A stretch of DNA of 64,000 bases from contig CACOAO010000001.1 in the NCBI GenBank assembly GCA_902625215.1, forward strand, positions 1 through 64,000, written 5' to 3'. Under the pieces are notes generated by a model. The model saw only the letters and a program-made list of their open reading frames with translations, was not told the DNA's origin and ran no database searches. The position numbers were made by a program, and so were the translations under genes. The stretch is from an uncultured SAR116 cluster alpha proteobacterium. GTDB lineage: Bacteria; Pseudomonadota; Alphaproteobacteria; Puniceispirillales; Marisalimonadaceae. Below are positions 1-9,502 of the stretch, one piece after another; the stretch's first letter is position 1, and every line of letters begins with the position of its first letter.

Positions 1-951
1 ATGTTGATGATCAAACCAATAAAAATACTTGTCCTCATACTTTTTCTATTTTCATCAAATTTTGCTGCTTCCCAATCAATTGACGGTCTTCAAGAAATTG
101 TAAAAATTCAACAGGATAAAATTTCAAATTTAGAGGATAATCTAAAAAGGTTAATTGGCTCCATAGAAGAGCAATCAAATATTAATAAATCTAGCAATAC
201 TTCTAAATTAGTTGAAAGTCAGATTAATGACATTAATCAGAAATTATTATTACTAGAGAATAATTTAAAAAATATAACAAACTTAGCATATAACTTAGAG
301 TTTTCACTTAAAAGAATTGAACGTCATTTAGAGTTATCCTCAATTCAAGAAAAGGCTAGTCCTTCAAATGTTACAAATTCTAGTAAAAATAAATATGAGG
401 TAGTAAAGAAGCCTCAAATAAAACAGAAAAGCTTAGACGCAAAAACTGAAGGTGTATTAGGCTTTATAAAGGAATCAGATAATAAAAATGAGGTAGCTAA
501 AGACCAAGTTGTTAACAATCAAAATAATAAAATTAAAAACAAATCTTTGTTACCAGACGGAACAGCTGAAGAAAATTTTAATTACGCCTTAGACCTCGCG
601 AGTCAACTTGACTTTGAAAGTGCTGAAAAAGCATTTAAAGAATTCTTAAAGACACATAAAGATAGTAAGAAAGTTGCTGATGCACAATATTGGTTGGGTA
701 GAGTATATTTCGCACAAAAAAAATTTGAGGAAGCTGCCATTGCTTTAGCTGAGTTTAATAGTGTTTTTCCAAATGATCCAAGGTTTCAGGAAACTACATT
801 ATTAATTGCAGAATCTGCTGTTAACTTTGCTCCAAAGGATCAGTTATGCGATATTTTAAATCAATCGCTTGAATTTATGGTTAATCCATCCGACAAATTT
901 GTAAAAAGGATTAATATTCTTAAAAACAAAAATCAGTGCACTACTGGATGA
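1..951 (+). CDS. cpoB: Cell division coordinator CpoB (YbgF), Tol-Pal associated
   Basis: Periplasmic protein that in the known family links the Tol-Pal system to peptidoglycan synthesis during constriction. Residues 1-24 form a signal peptide (lysines, then a Leu/Ile/Phe core, then an Ala-Ala-Ser end). Residues about 27-110 are rich in heptad-like Leu/Ile/Asn/Lys and look like a coiled coil, about 111-185 is a polar linker, and about 187-300 carries TPR-like repeats, as in YbgF. The first ATG is at the window edge; ATG at base 7 is an equally good start, and an upstream start cannot be excluded. The stop overlaps the tilS start. In relatives tolB and pal lie just upstream, outside this window. 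Confidence 0.85.
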   Translation: MLMIKPIKILVLILFLFSSNFAASQSIDGLQEIVKIQQDKISNLEDNLKRLIGSIEEQSNINKSSNTSKLVESQINDINQKLLLLENNLKNITNLAYNLEFSLKRIERHLELSSIQEKASPSNVTNSSKNKYEVVKKPQIKQKSLDAKTEGVLGFIKESDNKNEVAKDQVVNNQNNKIKNKSLLPDGTAEENFNYALDLASQLDFESAEKAFKEFLKTHKDSKKVADAQYWLGRVYFAQKKFEEAAIALAEFNSVFPNDPRFQETTLLIAESAVNFAPKDQLCDILNQSLEFMVNPSDKFVKRINILKNKNQCTTG

Positions 952-2240
952 TCCCAAGCTTTAATAATCACTTTAATAAATTATTAAAAAGACTCAACAG
1001 TAATAATAATTTTATTCTGGGTTTATCTGGTGGCAAAGATTCAATGTCTTTATTACATTTAATAAAAAATTTTATAGATGATGAAAGAAATGTCTCAATA
1101 AAATGTATGCCTATTATCATTGATCATAACATCAGAAATGTATCTGAAAAAGAAGCGAAAGAAGTTAAGAAAATTTCTCAAAGTCTTGGTTTTGATACCA
1201 AAATAAAAAAAATAAATATGAATAAGCCTAATGGTAATATTCAAAATTGGGCAAGAAAGCAAAGAAGATTTATACTGCATCAAAAATGCTTAGAATTATC
1301 TGCAAATTTAATATTGGGGCATCACTTTGACGATCAAGCAGAGACGTTGTTTATGCGCATGACAAAAAATTCTGGTTTAGCTGGTCTCTCAGGAATGAGT
1401 GATATTAGTTCATGGAATGGTGTATTTATTCTAAGACCTCTTCTTTTTTGTAAAAAAAAACAGATTGAAAATTTCGTTAGAGATAAAGAAATTCCTTATT
1501 TCGAAGATATCTCAAATAACAATCATAAATTTGAAAGAGTAAGGACTAGATTTTATTTAAATTGCATTAACAAACATATATGGCCCAATATTTCAGGAGA
1601 TCTTAATCACTTCGGCAATTTAAATTCCGATTTATTAAAAAAAACTAATTATCATTTTAATAGTTGGGCAAAAAAAAATATTATTATACATGAAGCTGGA
1701 GCTGTAAGAGTTGATTATGATAATTTAAAGACTATTTTTAAAAAATCTTATTTATTTGCCGTTGGAATAGTTGGAAAAATTATTCAAACTGTTGGGGGTA
1801 AAGAATATTCTCCAAAAAGAAAAAAAACACATGATCTACTATCCTCAATATTTACAAAAAAAATCAAAAAGAAAACTCTTGGAAATGTGAATGTCTCTTT
1901 TAGTCAAAGTTATCTCTTTTTTGTTAGAGAAAATAGAAACTTAAATTTTGATATTAAAATAGAAAAAAATAAATACTATATATTTGATGGAAGGTTTTTA
2001 ATTAAAAGTTCACTCTCCGGAAAGCTTGTCAAGAATGAAAATAGCGATTTGATAGTTCCGGATTATAAAAATCCTTTTCATGAATATAGTTATTGGATAA
2101 ATAATTCAATTCCTTACCTAGAAACTCTTGAAGGAAAGACTATTAAACCCCACATATATAAAATAAATGAAAATTCTAATTTAAGTAAAGGTATAGAAAA
2201 TTGTTTCAATCTTTATCTGATCAATAGATTTTCTATGTAA
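948..2240 (+). CDS. tilS: tRNA(Ile)-lysidine synthase TilS
   Basis: Converts C34 of the CAU-anticodon isoleucine tRNA to lysidine using ATP and lysine, so that it reads AUA; this matters in an AT-rich genome where AUA is common. The PP-loop ATPase motif SGGKDS is at residues 27-32, and the segment [10 protein letters not shown] follows in the N-terminal domain. The length of 430 residues suits the long form with a C-terminal tRNA-binding part, which is lysine-rich and divergent here. A GTG at 936 is in frame, but ATG at 948 forms an ATGA overlap with the cpoB stop and is preferred. The order cpoB-tilS-ftsH is conserved in Alphaproteobacteria. Confidence 0.93.
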   Translation: MIPSFNNHFNKLLKRLNSNNNFILGLSGGKDSMSLLHLIKNFIDDERNVSIKCMPIIIDHNIRNVSEKEAKEVKKISQSLGFDTKIKKINMNKPNGNIQNWARKQRRFILHQKCLELSANLILGHHFDDQAETLFMRMTKNSGLAGLSGMSDISSWNGVFILRPLLFCKKKQIENFVRDKEIPYFEDISNNNHKFERVRTRFYLNCINKHIWPNISGDLNHFGNLNSDLLKKTNYHFNSWAKKNIIIHEAGAVRVDYDNLKTIFKKSYLFAVGIVGKIIQTVGGKEYSPKRKKTHDLLSSIFTKKIKKKTLGNVNVSFSQSYLFFVRENRNLNFDIKIEKNKYYIFDGRFLIKSSLSGKLVKNENSDLIVPDYKNPFHEYSYWINNSIPYLETLEGKTIKPHIYKINENSNLSKGIENCFNLYLINRFSM

Positions 2241-2265
2241 ACATCTTTTATTAAAAAGGACAATA

Positions 2266-4197
2266 ATGAATAATTTTGGAAAAAATATAGCTGTTTGGAT
2301 AATAATATCACTAGTTTTAGTTGCAATATTTAATGTTTTTCAAGGTGGATCTTCTCAAAATCAAGGAAATGTAATTGCATATTCTGATTTTTTAACAAGA
2401 GTTAATTCAGGAGATGTTAGAGAAGTTAGTATTAAAGGAGATAAAATATTTGGCACATCAAGTAGTGGAGTACCTTTTTATTCATTTATTCCCAAAGAAG
2501 AAGAATTAGCAAATAAGCTTTCTGAAAAAGGTATTAAAGTTACCTCAGAACCTGATGAAAGTAGTATGCCAGGAATTTTGTCAGTTTTAATCTCTTGGTT
2601 TCCAATGCTTTTATTTATAGGTGTTTGGATATTCTTTATGAAACAAATGCAAGGTGGTGCCAAAGGAGCTATGGGTTTTGGCAAATCTAAAGCTAAACTT
2701 CTTACAGAACACAGAGACAAAGTTACATTTAAAGATGTTGCTGGTATTGACGAAGCTAAAGCTGAATTGGAAGAAGTTGTAGAATTTTTAAAAGATCCAA
2801 GTAGATTTCAAAAGCTTGGTGGAAAAATACCAAAAGGTGTTTTGCTTGTTGGTCCTCCAGGTACGGGTAAAACATTACTTGCAAAAGCTGTTGCTGGAGA
2901 GGCAGGTGTCCCGTTTTTCACTATTTCAGGTTCAGATTTTGTTGAAATGTTTGTTGGCGTGGGTGCTTCAAGAGTAAGAGATATGTTTGAGCAAGGAAAG
3001 AAAAACTCTCCTTGCATCATATTTATTGATGAAATAGATGCGATGGGAAGACATAGAGGTGCTGGATTAGGTGGTGGTAATGACGAAAGAGAGCAGACAC
3101 TTAATCAACTTTTGGTAGAAATGGATGGTTTCGAAACTAATGAAGGTGTAATTTTAGTTGCTGCAACTAATCGTCCAGATGTTTTAGACCCTGCTTTATT
3201 AAGGCCCGGTAGATTTGATCGTCAAGTTGTAGTACCAAACCCTGATATGATTGGTAGAGAAAAAATTCTCAAGGTTCATATGAAAAAAGTTCCACTTTCT
3301 TCAGATGTCATCCCAAAAACACTAGCGCGAGGTACACCAGGTTTTTCTGGTGCCGATTTAGCAAACTTAGTCAATGAAGCAGCATTGTTGTCGGCTAGAA
3401 AGGGTAGAAATAATGTTAGTATGGTTGAATTTGAAGAAGCTAAGGATAAAGTAATGATGGGGTCCGAAAGAAGATCGATGGTAATGACTGAGGAAGAAAG
3501 AAAACTTACGGCTTATCATGAAGCAGGTCATGCTGTTGTTGCAGCTTATTCACCGGCTAGCGATCCAATACATAAGGCAACAATTATACCTAGAGGCAGA
3601 GCTCTTGGAATGGTTATGAGATTGCCTGAAGGTGATAGAGTTTCAATGGCTAAAGATAAACTTTATGCAGATCTTAGGGTAGCTTGTGGGGGTAGAATAG
3701 CAGAAGAAATGATCTTTGGTAAAGATAAAGTTACCACAGGCGCAAGTTCAGACATTAGAATGGTTACCGACATTGCTAGAAGAATGGTAACAGAATGGGG
3801 TCTTTCAGATAAGCTTGGTTTTTTAGCTTACGAAGCAAATGAACAGGAAGTCTTTCTTGGTAGATCAGTATCTCAGCAAAAAAACGTATCGGACAACACT
3901 GCTTCTATTGTTGATGAAGAAATCAGAAGAATTGCAGATTCTGTTTATTTAGATGCCCAAAAAATGCTTAAAAAATATTCCAAGCAACTAAAAAGAGTAG
4001 CTGAAGCATTACTTGAGTATGAAACATTAGATGGAAAACAAATAAAAGATATATGTAAGGGTCTAAACATTTCTATTTCAATAACGAAGTCTGACGAAAA
4101 AGACGACGCTCCAAAGGCAAAAAAACCAAAGAAAAGAGCTGGTATTCCTTCTACAACTGCTAAGCATACAATTGTTACTAACGAAATAGATAATTAA
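2266..4197 (+). CDS. ftsH: ATP-dependent zinc metalloprotease FtsH
   Basis: Membrane-anchored AAA+ protease that degrades misfolded membrane proteins and regulators; in other proteobacteria it turns over sigma-32 and LpxC, both of which are encoded in this window. Two membrane segments (about residues 8-25 and 107-126) flank a small periplasmic domain. The Walker A motif GPPGTGKT is at 196-203, followed by Walker B (IIFIDEID), the second region of homology ending in RPGRFDR, and the zinc-binding HEAGH at 418-422. The length of 643 residues is normal. AAGGA lies about 5 bases before the ATG. The C-terminal tail is lysine-rich. Confidence 0.98.
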   Translation: MNNFGKNIAVWIIISLVLVAIFNVFQGGSSQNQGNVIAYSDFLTRVNSGDVREVSIKGDKIFGTSSSGVPFYSFIPKEEELANKLSEKGIKVTSEPDESSMPGILSVLISWFPMLLFIGVWIFFMKQMQGGAKGAMGFGKSKAKLLTEHRDKVTFKDVAGIDEAKAELEEVVEFLKDPSRFQKLGGKIPKGVLLVGPPGTGKTLLAKAVAGEAGVPFFTISGSDFVEMFVGVGASRVRDMFEQGKKNSPCIIFIDEIDAMGRHRGAGLGGGNDEREQTLNQLLVEMDGFETNEGVILVAATNRPDVLDPALLRPGRFDRQVVVPNPDMIGREKILKVHMKKVPLSSDVIPKTLARGTPGFSGADLANLVNEAALLSARKGRNNVSMVEFEEAKDKVMMGSERRSMVMTEEERKLTAYHEAGHAVVAAYSPASDPIHKATIIPRGRALGMVMRLPEGDRVSMAKDKLYADLRVACGGRIAEEMIFGKDKVTTGASSDIRMVTDIARRMVTEWGLSDKLGFLAYEANEQEVFLGRSVSQQKNVSDNTASIVDEEIRRIADSVYLDAQKMLKKYSKQLKRVAEALLEYETLDGKQIKDICKGLNISISITKSDEKDDAPKAKKPKKRAGIPSTTAKHTIVTNEIDN

Positions 4198-4226
4198 CAA
4201 TATTTAAAAATTTCATAGGTTAATGT

Positions 4227-5363
4227 ATGGCCTTTGTAAAAAAAACAAGATATTTGCTAGCACCGCCATATTGCAAATCAGTTGAAACTTTTATTATCCC
4301 TATAACTGGCTCACCTTCTGAAGCTTTAGGTGGCTTAAATTTAGCTGGCGGCTGGAGGTATTTCAAAAACTTAAGAATTATCCAAAAAAGAAATAACTCT
4401 TTTGTAGAAGTTATTATGAGCATTAATGAATTTATAAAAGTTGCTAAAAATTTCAGTAAAACTTCCTTAACCGAAGCCGAATTTCAAATAGAAAATTTAG
4501 TAATCAATAGAGTGCCTTTTGCAAGCCTTAATATGTCAAAACCACACATAATGGGTGTAATTAATATAACACCAGATAGTTTTTATAAAAACAGCCAAGT
4601 TAAAAATTTAAAACGACTTACTAAAATCTTTTATGAAATGGTTAACAATGGCGCTTCGATTATAGATATTGGAGGTGAGTCAAGCAGACCTGGTGCAGAA
4701 AAAATTTCTGTAGTGGAAGAAAAACAAAGAGTTGTAAGACCAATAGAACAGCTTAAAAATTGTAAAATAAATTCTTTAATTTCTTTAGATTCTCGAAATT
4801 TGTCTACAATGAAAGTTTGTCACAAAGTTGGTGTTGATATATTCAATGATATCACTGCATTTAAGGAAAAAAACAAAATTAACTTTATTACGAAAACATT
4901 CTCTCCAATAATAATTATGCATATGCAAAAAGAACCTATTAATATGCAAATAAACCCTAAATATAATTTTGCTCCTATTGATATTTATAAATTTTTTTCA
5001 AAAAAAATTACTGATTTGATTCAAGCTGGTGTAAAAAAATCAAATATAGCTATAGATCCAGGAATTGGATTTGGTAAAAGTTTATCTGATAACTTGAATA
5101 TTCTAAAATATTTACCAATTTTTCATGGTTTAGGTGTCCCTATCTTGATTGGAGCTAGTAGAAAATCACTTATTGATGAGATTACAAATGATGATTATAA
5201 GTTCCGTGGAAAAAATAAAAAGAATATAAAACCAAGTAAAAGGTTGAGTGGCTCTTTAGCTTTTGCTATTCATGCTAATAAGAGTGGTGTCCAAATATTA
5301 AGAACTCATGATGTATTTGAAACAAACCAGGCTTTGATTTGTCACAATTCAGTTAATTTATAG
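4227..5363 (+). CDS. folP: Dihydropteroate synthase, N-terminally extended
   Basis: Joins 7,8-dihydropterin pyrophosphate and p-aminobenzoate to make dihydropteroate in folate synthesis. The TIM-barrel core begins near residue 105, with the pterin-site motif NITPDSF at 113-119 and GESSRPGA at 150-157; the later GASRKS segment is also present. The first ~100 residues are extra relative to the E. coli enzyme and contain a LAGGW motif at 39-43; I recall similar extensions in alphaproteobacterial FolP. An AGG lies 6 bases before the ATG. glmM begins 7 bases after the stop, so the two are probably co-transcribed. No sulfonamide-resistance interpretation is made. Confidence 0.93.
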   Translation: MAFVKKTRYLLAPPYCKSVETFIIPITGSPSEALGGLNLAGGWRYFKNLRIIQKRNNSFVEVIMSINEFIKVAKNFSKTSLTEAEFQIENLVINRVPFASLNMSKPHIMGVINITPDSFYKNSQVKNLKRLTKIFYEMVNNGASIIDIGGESSRPGAEKISVVEEKQRVVRPIEQLKNCKINSLISLDSRNLSTMKVCHKVGVDIFNDITAFKEKNKINFITKTFSPIIIMHMQKEPINMQINPKYNFAPIDIYKFFSKKITDLIQAGVKKSNIAIDPGIGFGKSLSDNLNILKYLPIFHGLGVPILIGASRKSLIDEITNDDYKFRGKNKKNIKPSKRLSGSLAFAIHANKSGVQILRTHDVFETNQALICHNSVNL

Positions 5364-5370
5364 GTAATAC

Positions 5371-6750
5371 ATGATACAAACAACATTTAGTAGTAATCAA
5401 CGTTTATTTGGCACTGATGGTATAAGAGGTACTGTTAATAAAGACAAAGTTACTGCTTTAATGGCTGTAAATTTAGCTATGGCTGCTGGTGAATATTTTT
5501 ATGGAAAAGCTGGAACCAAGAGATCAAGAGTATTAATTGGCAAAGATACTAGGTTATCTGGATACATGCTTGAACCAGCACTTGTTGCTGGATTTACTTC
5601 CGTAGGTCTGGATTCTATTACTACTGGTCCACTTCCTACGCCAGCTATAGCTCATTTAACTAGAGTCCTAAGGTGTGATTTAGGAGTAATGATTTCAGCA
5701 TCACACAATCCTTACCAAGATAACGGCTTAAAATTATTTGGCGCAGACGGATTTAAATTAAATGATAAGGTTGAAAATGAAATTCAATCAAGAATGATCA
5801 GTGGTCCTACCCTCGCAAAGTCAGAAAATTTAGGTAAAGCAAGACGAATGGAAGATGCAATTGGTAGGTACTCTGAATTTGTAAAACAAATATTACCTAA
5901 ACACGAAGATTTAACCTCTCTGAAGGTGGTTTTAGATTGTTCCAACGGTGCATCATACAAGGTTGGTCCTGAGGTGTTATTTGAACTTGGAGCTGATTCT
6001 GTTGTGATTGGAGCAGAACCCAATGGTAAAAATATAAATTTAGATTGCGGTGCGATGTATCCAGGAAAGATGGCCAAAATTACAAAACTAGAGAGCGCAG
6101 ATTTAGGTATAGCACTTGATGGAGATGCAGATAGAGTAATTTTTTCTGATGAAAATGGTGAAATAATTAATGGTGATCAAATCATTGCAGTTTTAGCTAG
6201 AGAGATGCAAAACAATAATGAATTAATTGATAATCAAGTTGTTGGTACTTTAATGTCTAATTTAGGATTGGAAAATTATTTAAATAATTTAAATATAAAA
6301 TTCCACAGAACAAATGTAGGTGATCGTTATATCTTGGATAAAATGATCAAATCTAATTCTAAACTTGGAGGTGAGCCATCTGGGCACATATTACTTTATG
6401 ATTTTGCTAAAACAGGTGATGGGTTGCTAACAGCAATTAAAATATTATCTCTCCTTAAAAAATCAGGTTTAAAAGCTTCTGAATTTTTAAGACCATTCAA
6501 CCCAATACCTCAATCGTTAAAAAATTTAAAAAATATAGATAAAAGTGTTCTATCAAATAAAAATATTATTAGTTTAGTTGAAAAACAGCAGAAAGAATTA
6601 GGAAAAGAAGGCAGAATTTTGTTGCGACCGTCTGGAACAGAAGATTTAATTAGAATTATGGTTGAGTGTACTGACTTAAACCTTATAAATGCCACTATTG
6701 AAACTATTTCCAAAGCTATAATAAAAGAAAATGATGACAAGAAGAGTTAG
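5371..6750 (+). CDS. glmM: Phosphoglucosamine mutase GlmM
   Basis: Interconverts glucosamine-6-phosphate and glucosamine-1-phosphate, feeding UDP-GlcNAc for peptidoglycan and lipid A. The active-site loop SASHNP carries the phosphoserine at residue 111, the magnesium loop DGDADR is at 250-255, and the phosphate-binding RPSGTE is at 419-424. The length of 459 residues is typical of the family. It sits 7 bases after folP, and its last 20 bases overlap thiD, so folP-glmM-thiD look like one transcript. It supplies precursor to the mur genes found in the same window. Confidence 0.97.
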   Translation: MIQTTFSSNQRLFGTDGIRGTVNKDKVTALMAVNLAMAAGEYFYGKAGTKRSRVLIGKDTRLSGYMLEPALVAGFTSVGLDSITTGPLPTPAIAHLTRVLRCDLGVMISASHNPYQDNGLKLFGADGFKLNDKVENEIQSRMISGPTLAKSENLGKARRMEDAIGRYSEFVKQILPKHEDLTSLKVVLDCSNGASYKVGPEVLFELGADSVVIGAEPNGKNINLDCGAMYPGKMAKITKLESADLGIALDGDADRVIFSDENGEIINGDQIIAVLAREMQNNNELIDNQVVGTLMSNLGLENYLNNLNIKFHRTNVGDRYILDKMIKSNSKLGGEPSGHILLYDFAKTGDGLLTAIKILSLLKKSGLKASEFLRPFNPIPQSLKNLKNIDKSVLSNKNIISLVEKQQKELGKEGRILLRPSGTEDLIRIMVECTDLNLINATIETISKAIIKENDDKKS

Positions 6751-7558
6751 TAATTTATCTAAATCTGTTTTAATCATTGCAGGTTCTGATCCCAGTGGAG
6801 GAGCTGGAATTCAAGCTGATTTAAAAACTCTTACATCTCTTGGTGTCTACGGTATGACAGCGATAACTGCACTTACAGAACAAAACACCAGAGGTGTATC
6901 AGGAATATTTGAGATTCCTCTAGATTTTGTTGTAAAGCAGATTAATTGTTGTTTGTCTGATATTGGGGCAAATGCAATAAAAATTGGAATGATGCATAAT
7001 GCAGGTTTGATAGATGGGGTATATAAAGCACTCAAAAATAATGAGATAATAGGTAATGATAAAATAAAAATAGTTCTTGATCCAGTAATGGTTGCTAAAG
7101 GAGGACACAGATTACTCCAGGAAGAGGCTATATATTCATTAAAAAATTTTATAAAAATGACTAATCCTGTGTTAACACCAAATATTCCTGAGGCTGAAAT
7201 ATTGACAGGAATAAAAATTAATAATTTGTCCGATATGAAAACTGCTGGAGAAAAAATGATTGATTTGGGTGCTAATTTTGTTGTTTTAAAGGGTGGACAT
7301 ATGAATAAACCAACCATGTCGGATTTATTAATTGGTAAAGAAATTTTTTACCAAATAGACACAAAAAAAATAGAAACTAATAACACTCATGGTACAGGTT
7401 GTACAATGGCTTCAGCACTGGCAGCTGGACTAGCTAAATCTCTTAATATTAAAGTAGCTTTCCAAAAAGCACATTTTTATGTAAATCAAGCTATAATAAC
7501 ATCACCAAAATTTGGTAATGGACACGGTCCAATAAATCATTCCTTTAATATTAATTAA
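6731..7558 (+). CDS. thiD: Hydroxymethylpyrimidine/phosphomethylpyrimidine kinase ThiD
   Basis: Phosphorylates HMP and HMP-P to HMP-PP for thiamine diphosphate synthesis. It is a ribokinase-fold protein: the substrate-binding segment GSDPSGGAGIQAD is at residues 18-30 and the anion-hole motif NTHGTGC ends in Cys224. The start is one of two adjacent ATGs (6731 or 6734) inside the end of glmM, a 20-base overlap that implies translational coupling. The 3' end overlaps the convergent GST-like gene by 8 bases. No other thiamine gene or TPP riboswitch is visible nearby, so whether it serves synthesis or HMP salvage cannot be told here. Confidence 0.95.
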   Translation: MMTRRVSNLSKSVLIIAGSDPSGGAGIQADLKTLTSLGVYGMTAITALTEQNTRGVSGIFEIPLDFVVKQINCCLSDIGANAIKIGMMHNAGLIDGVYKALKNNEIIGNDKIKIVLDPVMVAKGGHRLLQEEAIYSLKNFIKMTNPVLTPNIPEAEILTGIKINNLSDMKTAGEKMIDLGANFVVLKGGHMNKPTMSDLLIGKEIFYQIDTKKIETNNTHGTGCTMASALAAGLAKSLNIKVAFQKAHFYVNQAIITSPKFGNGHGPINHSFNIN

Positions 7559-8216
7559 TTTGTTTATTAGCTATTTTAAGAAGATTTTTATACCACTTAT
7601 ATACAGGGTCTTCATTATCTAATAAATTGCACGAACTACAAACATTTACCCATTTAAAATTTCCAAAAAAAATACAATCCTCTATTCCAGGTTTCTTACC
7701 AGATATAAAACCATTATTAATTATTATTTTTCTAATTGGATCAATTGATTTTCTAAACTCTTTAATAGAGGATGAAATAAACGGTTGAAATTTAGTAATT
7801 GGCCCATTTATTCTTTCTTCTCTTGTCTTTAAATAATATTCAATATCATTTCCTTCTAAAACATTTGGTATTTCATGAGCAATAATCTTAAATAAGATTG
7901 GTAACAATTGTTTGGAAGTCCATAAATATAAAAAATATGAAAAATTTTTTGATGAATTATTTATAAAAATTTTTTTCTCAGGATAGTTATGGTCTAACCA
8001 ATTAATTATATTCCATGAATCAGTCACAAATCTATCTTTGTACTTTAATATAGGAACTAATGTTTGTTTAGAAAAAGCAATCTTATCTTTGTCAATAAAT
8101 CTTATAGGAATGGTTGTAAATTTTATATTGTTTTGAATAAGACACAACTTTATATTCCAACATGGAGGACTAAATCTTAGATCATTTTTTCCAGATAAAT
8201 CGTATAGCTCAAGCAT
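7551..8216 (-). CDS. Glutathione S-transferase-like protein
   Basis: Predicted soluble thiol transferase. Residues 1-80 look like the thioredoxin-fold GST N-terminal domain, with a SPPCWN segment at the usual active-site turn, a VPILKYKD strand containing the cis-proline, and a TDSW motif for glutathione contact. The remainder is an all-helical C-terminal domain. The SPxCW pattern resembles LigE/LigF-type beta-etherase GSTs more than plant-type enzymes, but the substrate is not known. The length of 221 residues is normal. The gene stands alone, convergent with thiD (8-base overlap) and divergent from serC. Confidence 0.75.
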   Translation of the reverse strand: MLELYDLSGKNDLRFSPPCWNIKLCLIQNNIKFTTIPIRFIDKDKIAFSKQTLVPILKYKDRFVTDSWNIINWLDHNYPEKKIFINNSSKNFSYFLYLWTSKQLLPILFKIIAHEIPNVLEGNDIEYYLKTREERINGPITKFQPFISSSIKEFRKSIDPIRKIIINNGFISGKKPGIEDCIFFGNFKWVNVCSSCNLLDNEDPVYKWYKNLLKIANKQIN

Positions 8217-8254
8217 TTGCTTTAAGGATCCTTTTATTATATTGACTTTTGAAA

Positions 8255-8320
8255 AATAACCTTTATTTAAATCGTGGGTTATTGCTTCCCAACAAGCAAT
8301 AAAATTATTATGAGGTTAAT
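8255..8320 (+). promoter_or_regulatory. serC leader RNA with alternative stems (serC-motif-like)
   Basis: Three mutually exclusive pairings are visible. Bases 8255-8261 (AATAACC) pair perfectly with 8277-8283 (GGTTATT). Bases 8279-8287 form a 9 bp hairpin with 8294-8302 around the loop CCCAAC. Bases 8255-8262 can also pair at 7 of 8 positions with 8313-8320, which contains the AGG of the ribosome-binding GAGG (8312-8315). Formation of the second hairpin would free the 5' strand to cover the ribosome site. A 'serC motif' is a known candidate regulatory RNA upstream of serC in Alphaproteobacteria; that this is the same element is inference. The ligand is unknown, and the transcription start is not resolved. 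Confidence 0.5.
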
Positions 8321-9481
8321 ATGATAAGACCGTTAGTCAAGCCAATTCGTCCAGAATTCTCTTCAGGACCTTGCGCAAAAAGACCTGGTTGGTCTTTAAA
8401 AGTATTAAAAAAAAGTTCGCTTGGTAGATCACATAGACACAAAATTTGTAAAAATAAATTAAAAGAAGTAATTGAGCTATCTAAATCTATATTAAATATT
8501 CCAAATGATTATATAGTAGGTATAGTTCCTGGATCTGATACTGGTGCCATAGAGATAGCTATGTGGAATCTTTTAGGTCCAAAACGAGTCACAATCTTAG
8601 TATGGGATAGTTTTGGAGCAGACTGGGCTAAAGATATTAAATTACAATTAAATCTTAAAGATCTTGATATTATAAAAGAAGATTATGGAAAATTACCAAA
8701 TCTAAATAGTTTGGATTTCAAAAGTGACATAATATTTAATTGGAATGGTACTACAGCAGGTGTTTGTGTTCCTAATGGAAACTGGATTAAAAATTCACAT
8801 GATAGTTTAACAATATGTGATGCAACTTCAGCAGCTTTTGCAATGGATATTGATTGGTCTAAATTAGATGTAGGTACATTTTCATGGCAAAAATCACTCG
8901 GAAGTGAAGCTGCTCATGGTATGATTGTTCTTTCTCCCAAAGCTGTTCATAGAATAAACACACATAATCCTAATTGGCCAATACCAAAATTATTTCAATT
9001 AAAAAAAAATAATGAAATAAATTTAGATATTTTCTCAGGTTCAACAATAAATACACCATCAATGATTTGTGTTGAAGATTTTTTAGATGTACTTAATTGG
9101 TCAAAAGGAATAGGCGGTTTAGATGAATTAATTAAAAGGTCAAAGGATAATTTAAATATAATTAAAGATTGGGTTTCTTCATCTACCTGGGTAGATTTTT
9201 TGTGTGAAGACCTAAAAAATTTATCAAACACATCAATATGTTTGAAACTAATAGACCCTAAACTAATAAACCAATCACTTGAAACAAAAAATATAATAGA
9301 AAAAAACATAATTAATTTGTTAGAAGAAAACAATGTAGCATTCGATATAGGGAGTTACAGATCTGCGCCTCCTGGATTAAGAATTTGGGGTGGACCTACA
9401 GTTGATAATGAGGACATAAAAAAACTATTACCTTGGTTAGACTGGGCCTATTATAAATCATTAAGTGATCTAAATATTTAA
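8321..9481 (+). CDS. serC: Phosphoserine aminotransferase SerC
   Basis: PLP enzyme that converts 3-phosphohydroxypyruvate plus glutamate to phosphoserine, the second step of serine synthesis. The PLP lysine is Lys191 within SWQKSLGSEA, and an SSGPCAKRPGW segment near the N-terminus matches the alphaproteobacterial/archaeal-type SerC. The length of 386 residues fits this longer subfamily. GAGG lies 5 bases before the ATG and is the site that the leader RNA could mask. serA follows after 21 bases, so the pair forms an operon for the first two pathway steps; serB is not in the window. Confidence 0.94.
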   Translation: MIRPLVKPIRPEFSSGPCAKRPGWSLKVLKKSSLGRSHRHKICKNKLKEVIELSKSILNIPNDYIVGIVPGSDTGAIEIAMWNLLGPKRVTILVWDSFGADWAKDIKLQLNLKDLDIIKEDYGKLPNLNSLDFKSDIIFNWNGTTAGVCVPNGNWIKNSHDSLTICDATSAAFAMDIDWSKLDVGTFSWQKSLGSEAAHGMIVLSPKAVHRINTHNPNWPIPKLFQLKKNNEINLDIFSGSTINTPSMICVEDFLDVLNWSKGIGGLDELIKRSKDNLNIIKDWVSSSTWVDFLCEDLKNLSNTSICLKLIDPKLINQSLETKNIIEKNIINLLEENNVAFDIGSYRSAPPGLRIWGGPTVDNEDIKKLLPWLDWAYYKSLSDLNI

Positions 9482-9502
9482 CTATTAATTGAGGATTTGG
9501 AA

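Noticed and set aside
6847-7317. 156-codon open frame antisense to thiD
   Set aside because: It lies wholly inside the well-supported thiD gene on the other strand, has no ribosome site or recognisable protein pattern, and is an expected shadow of an AT-rich coding region.
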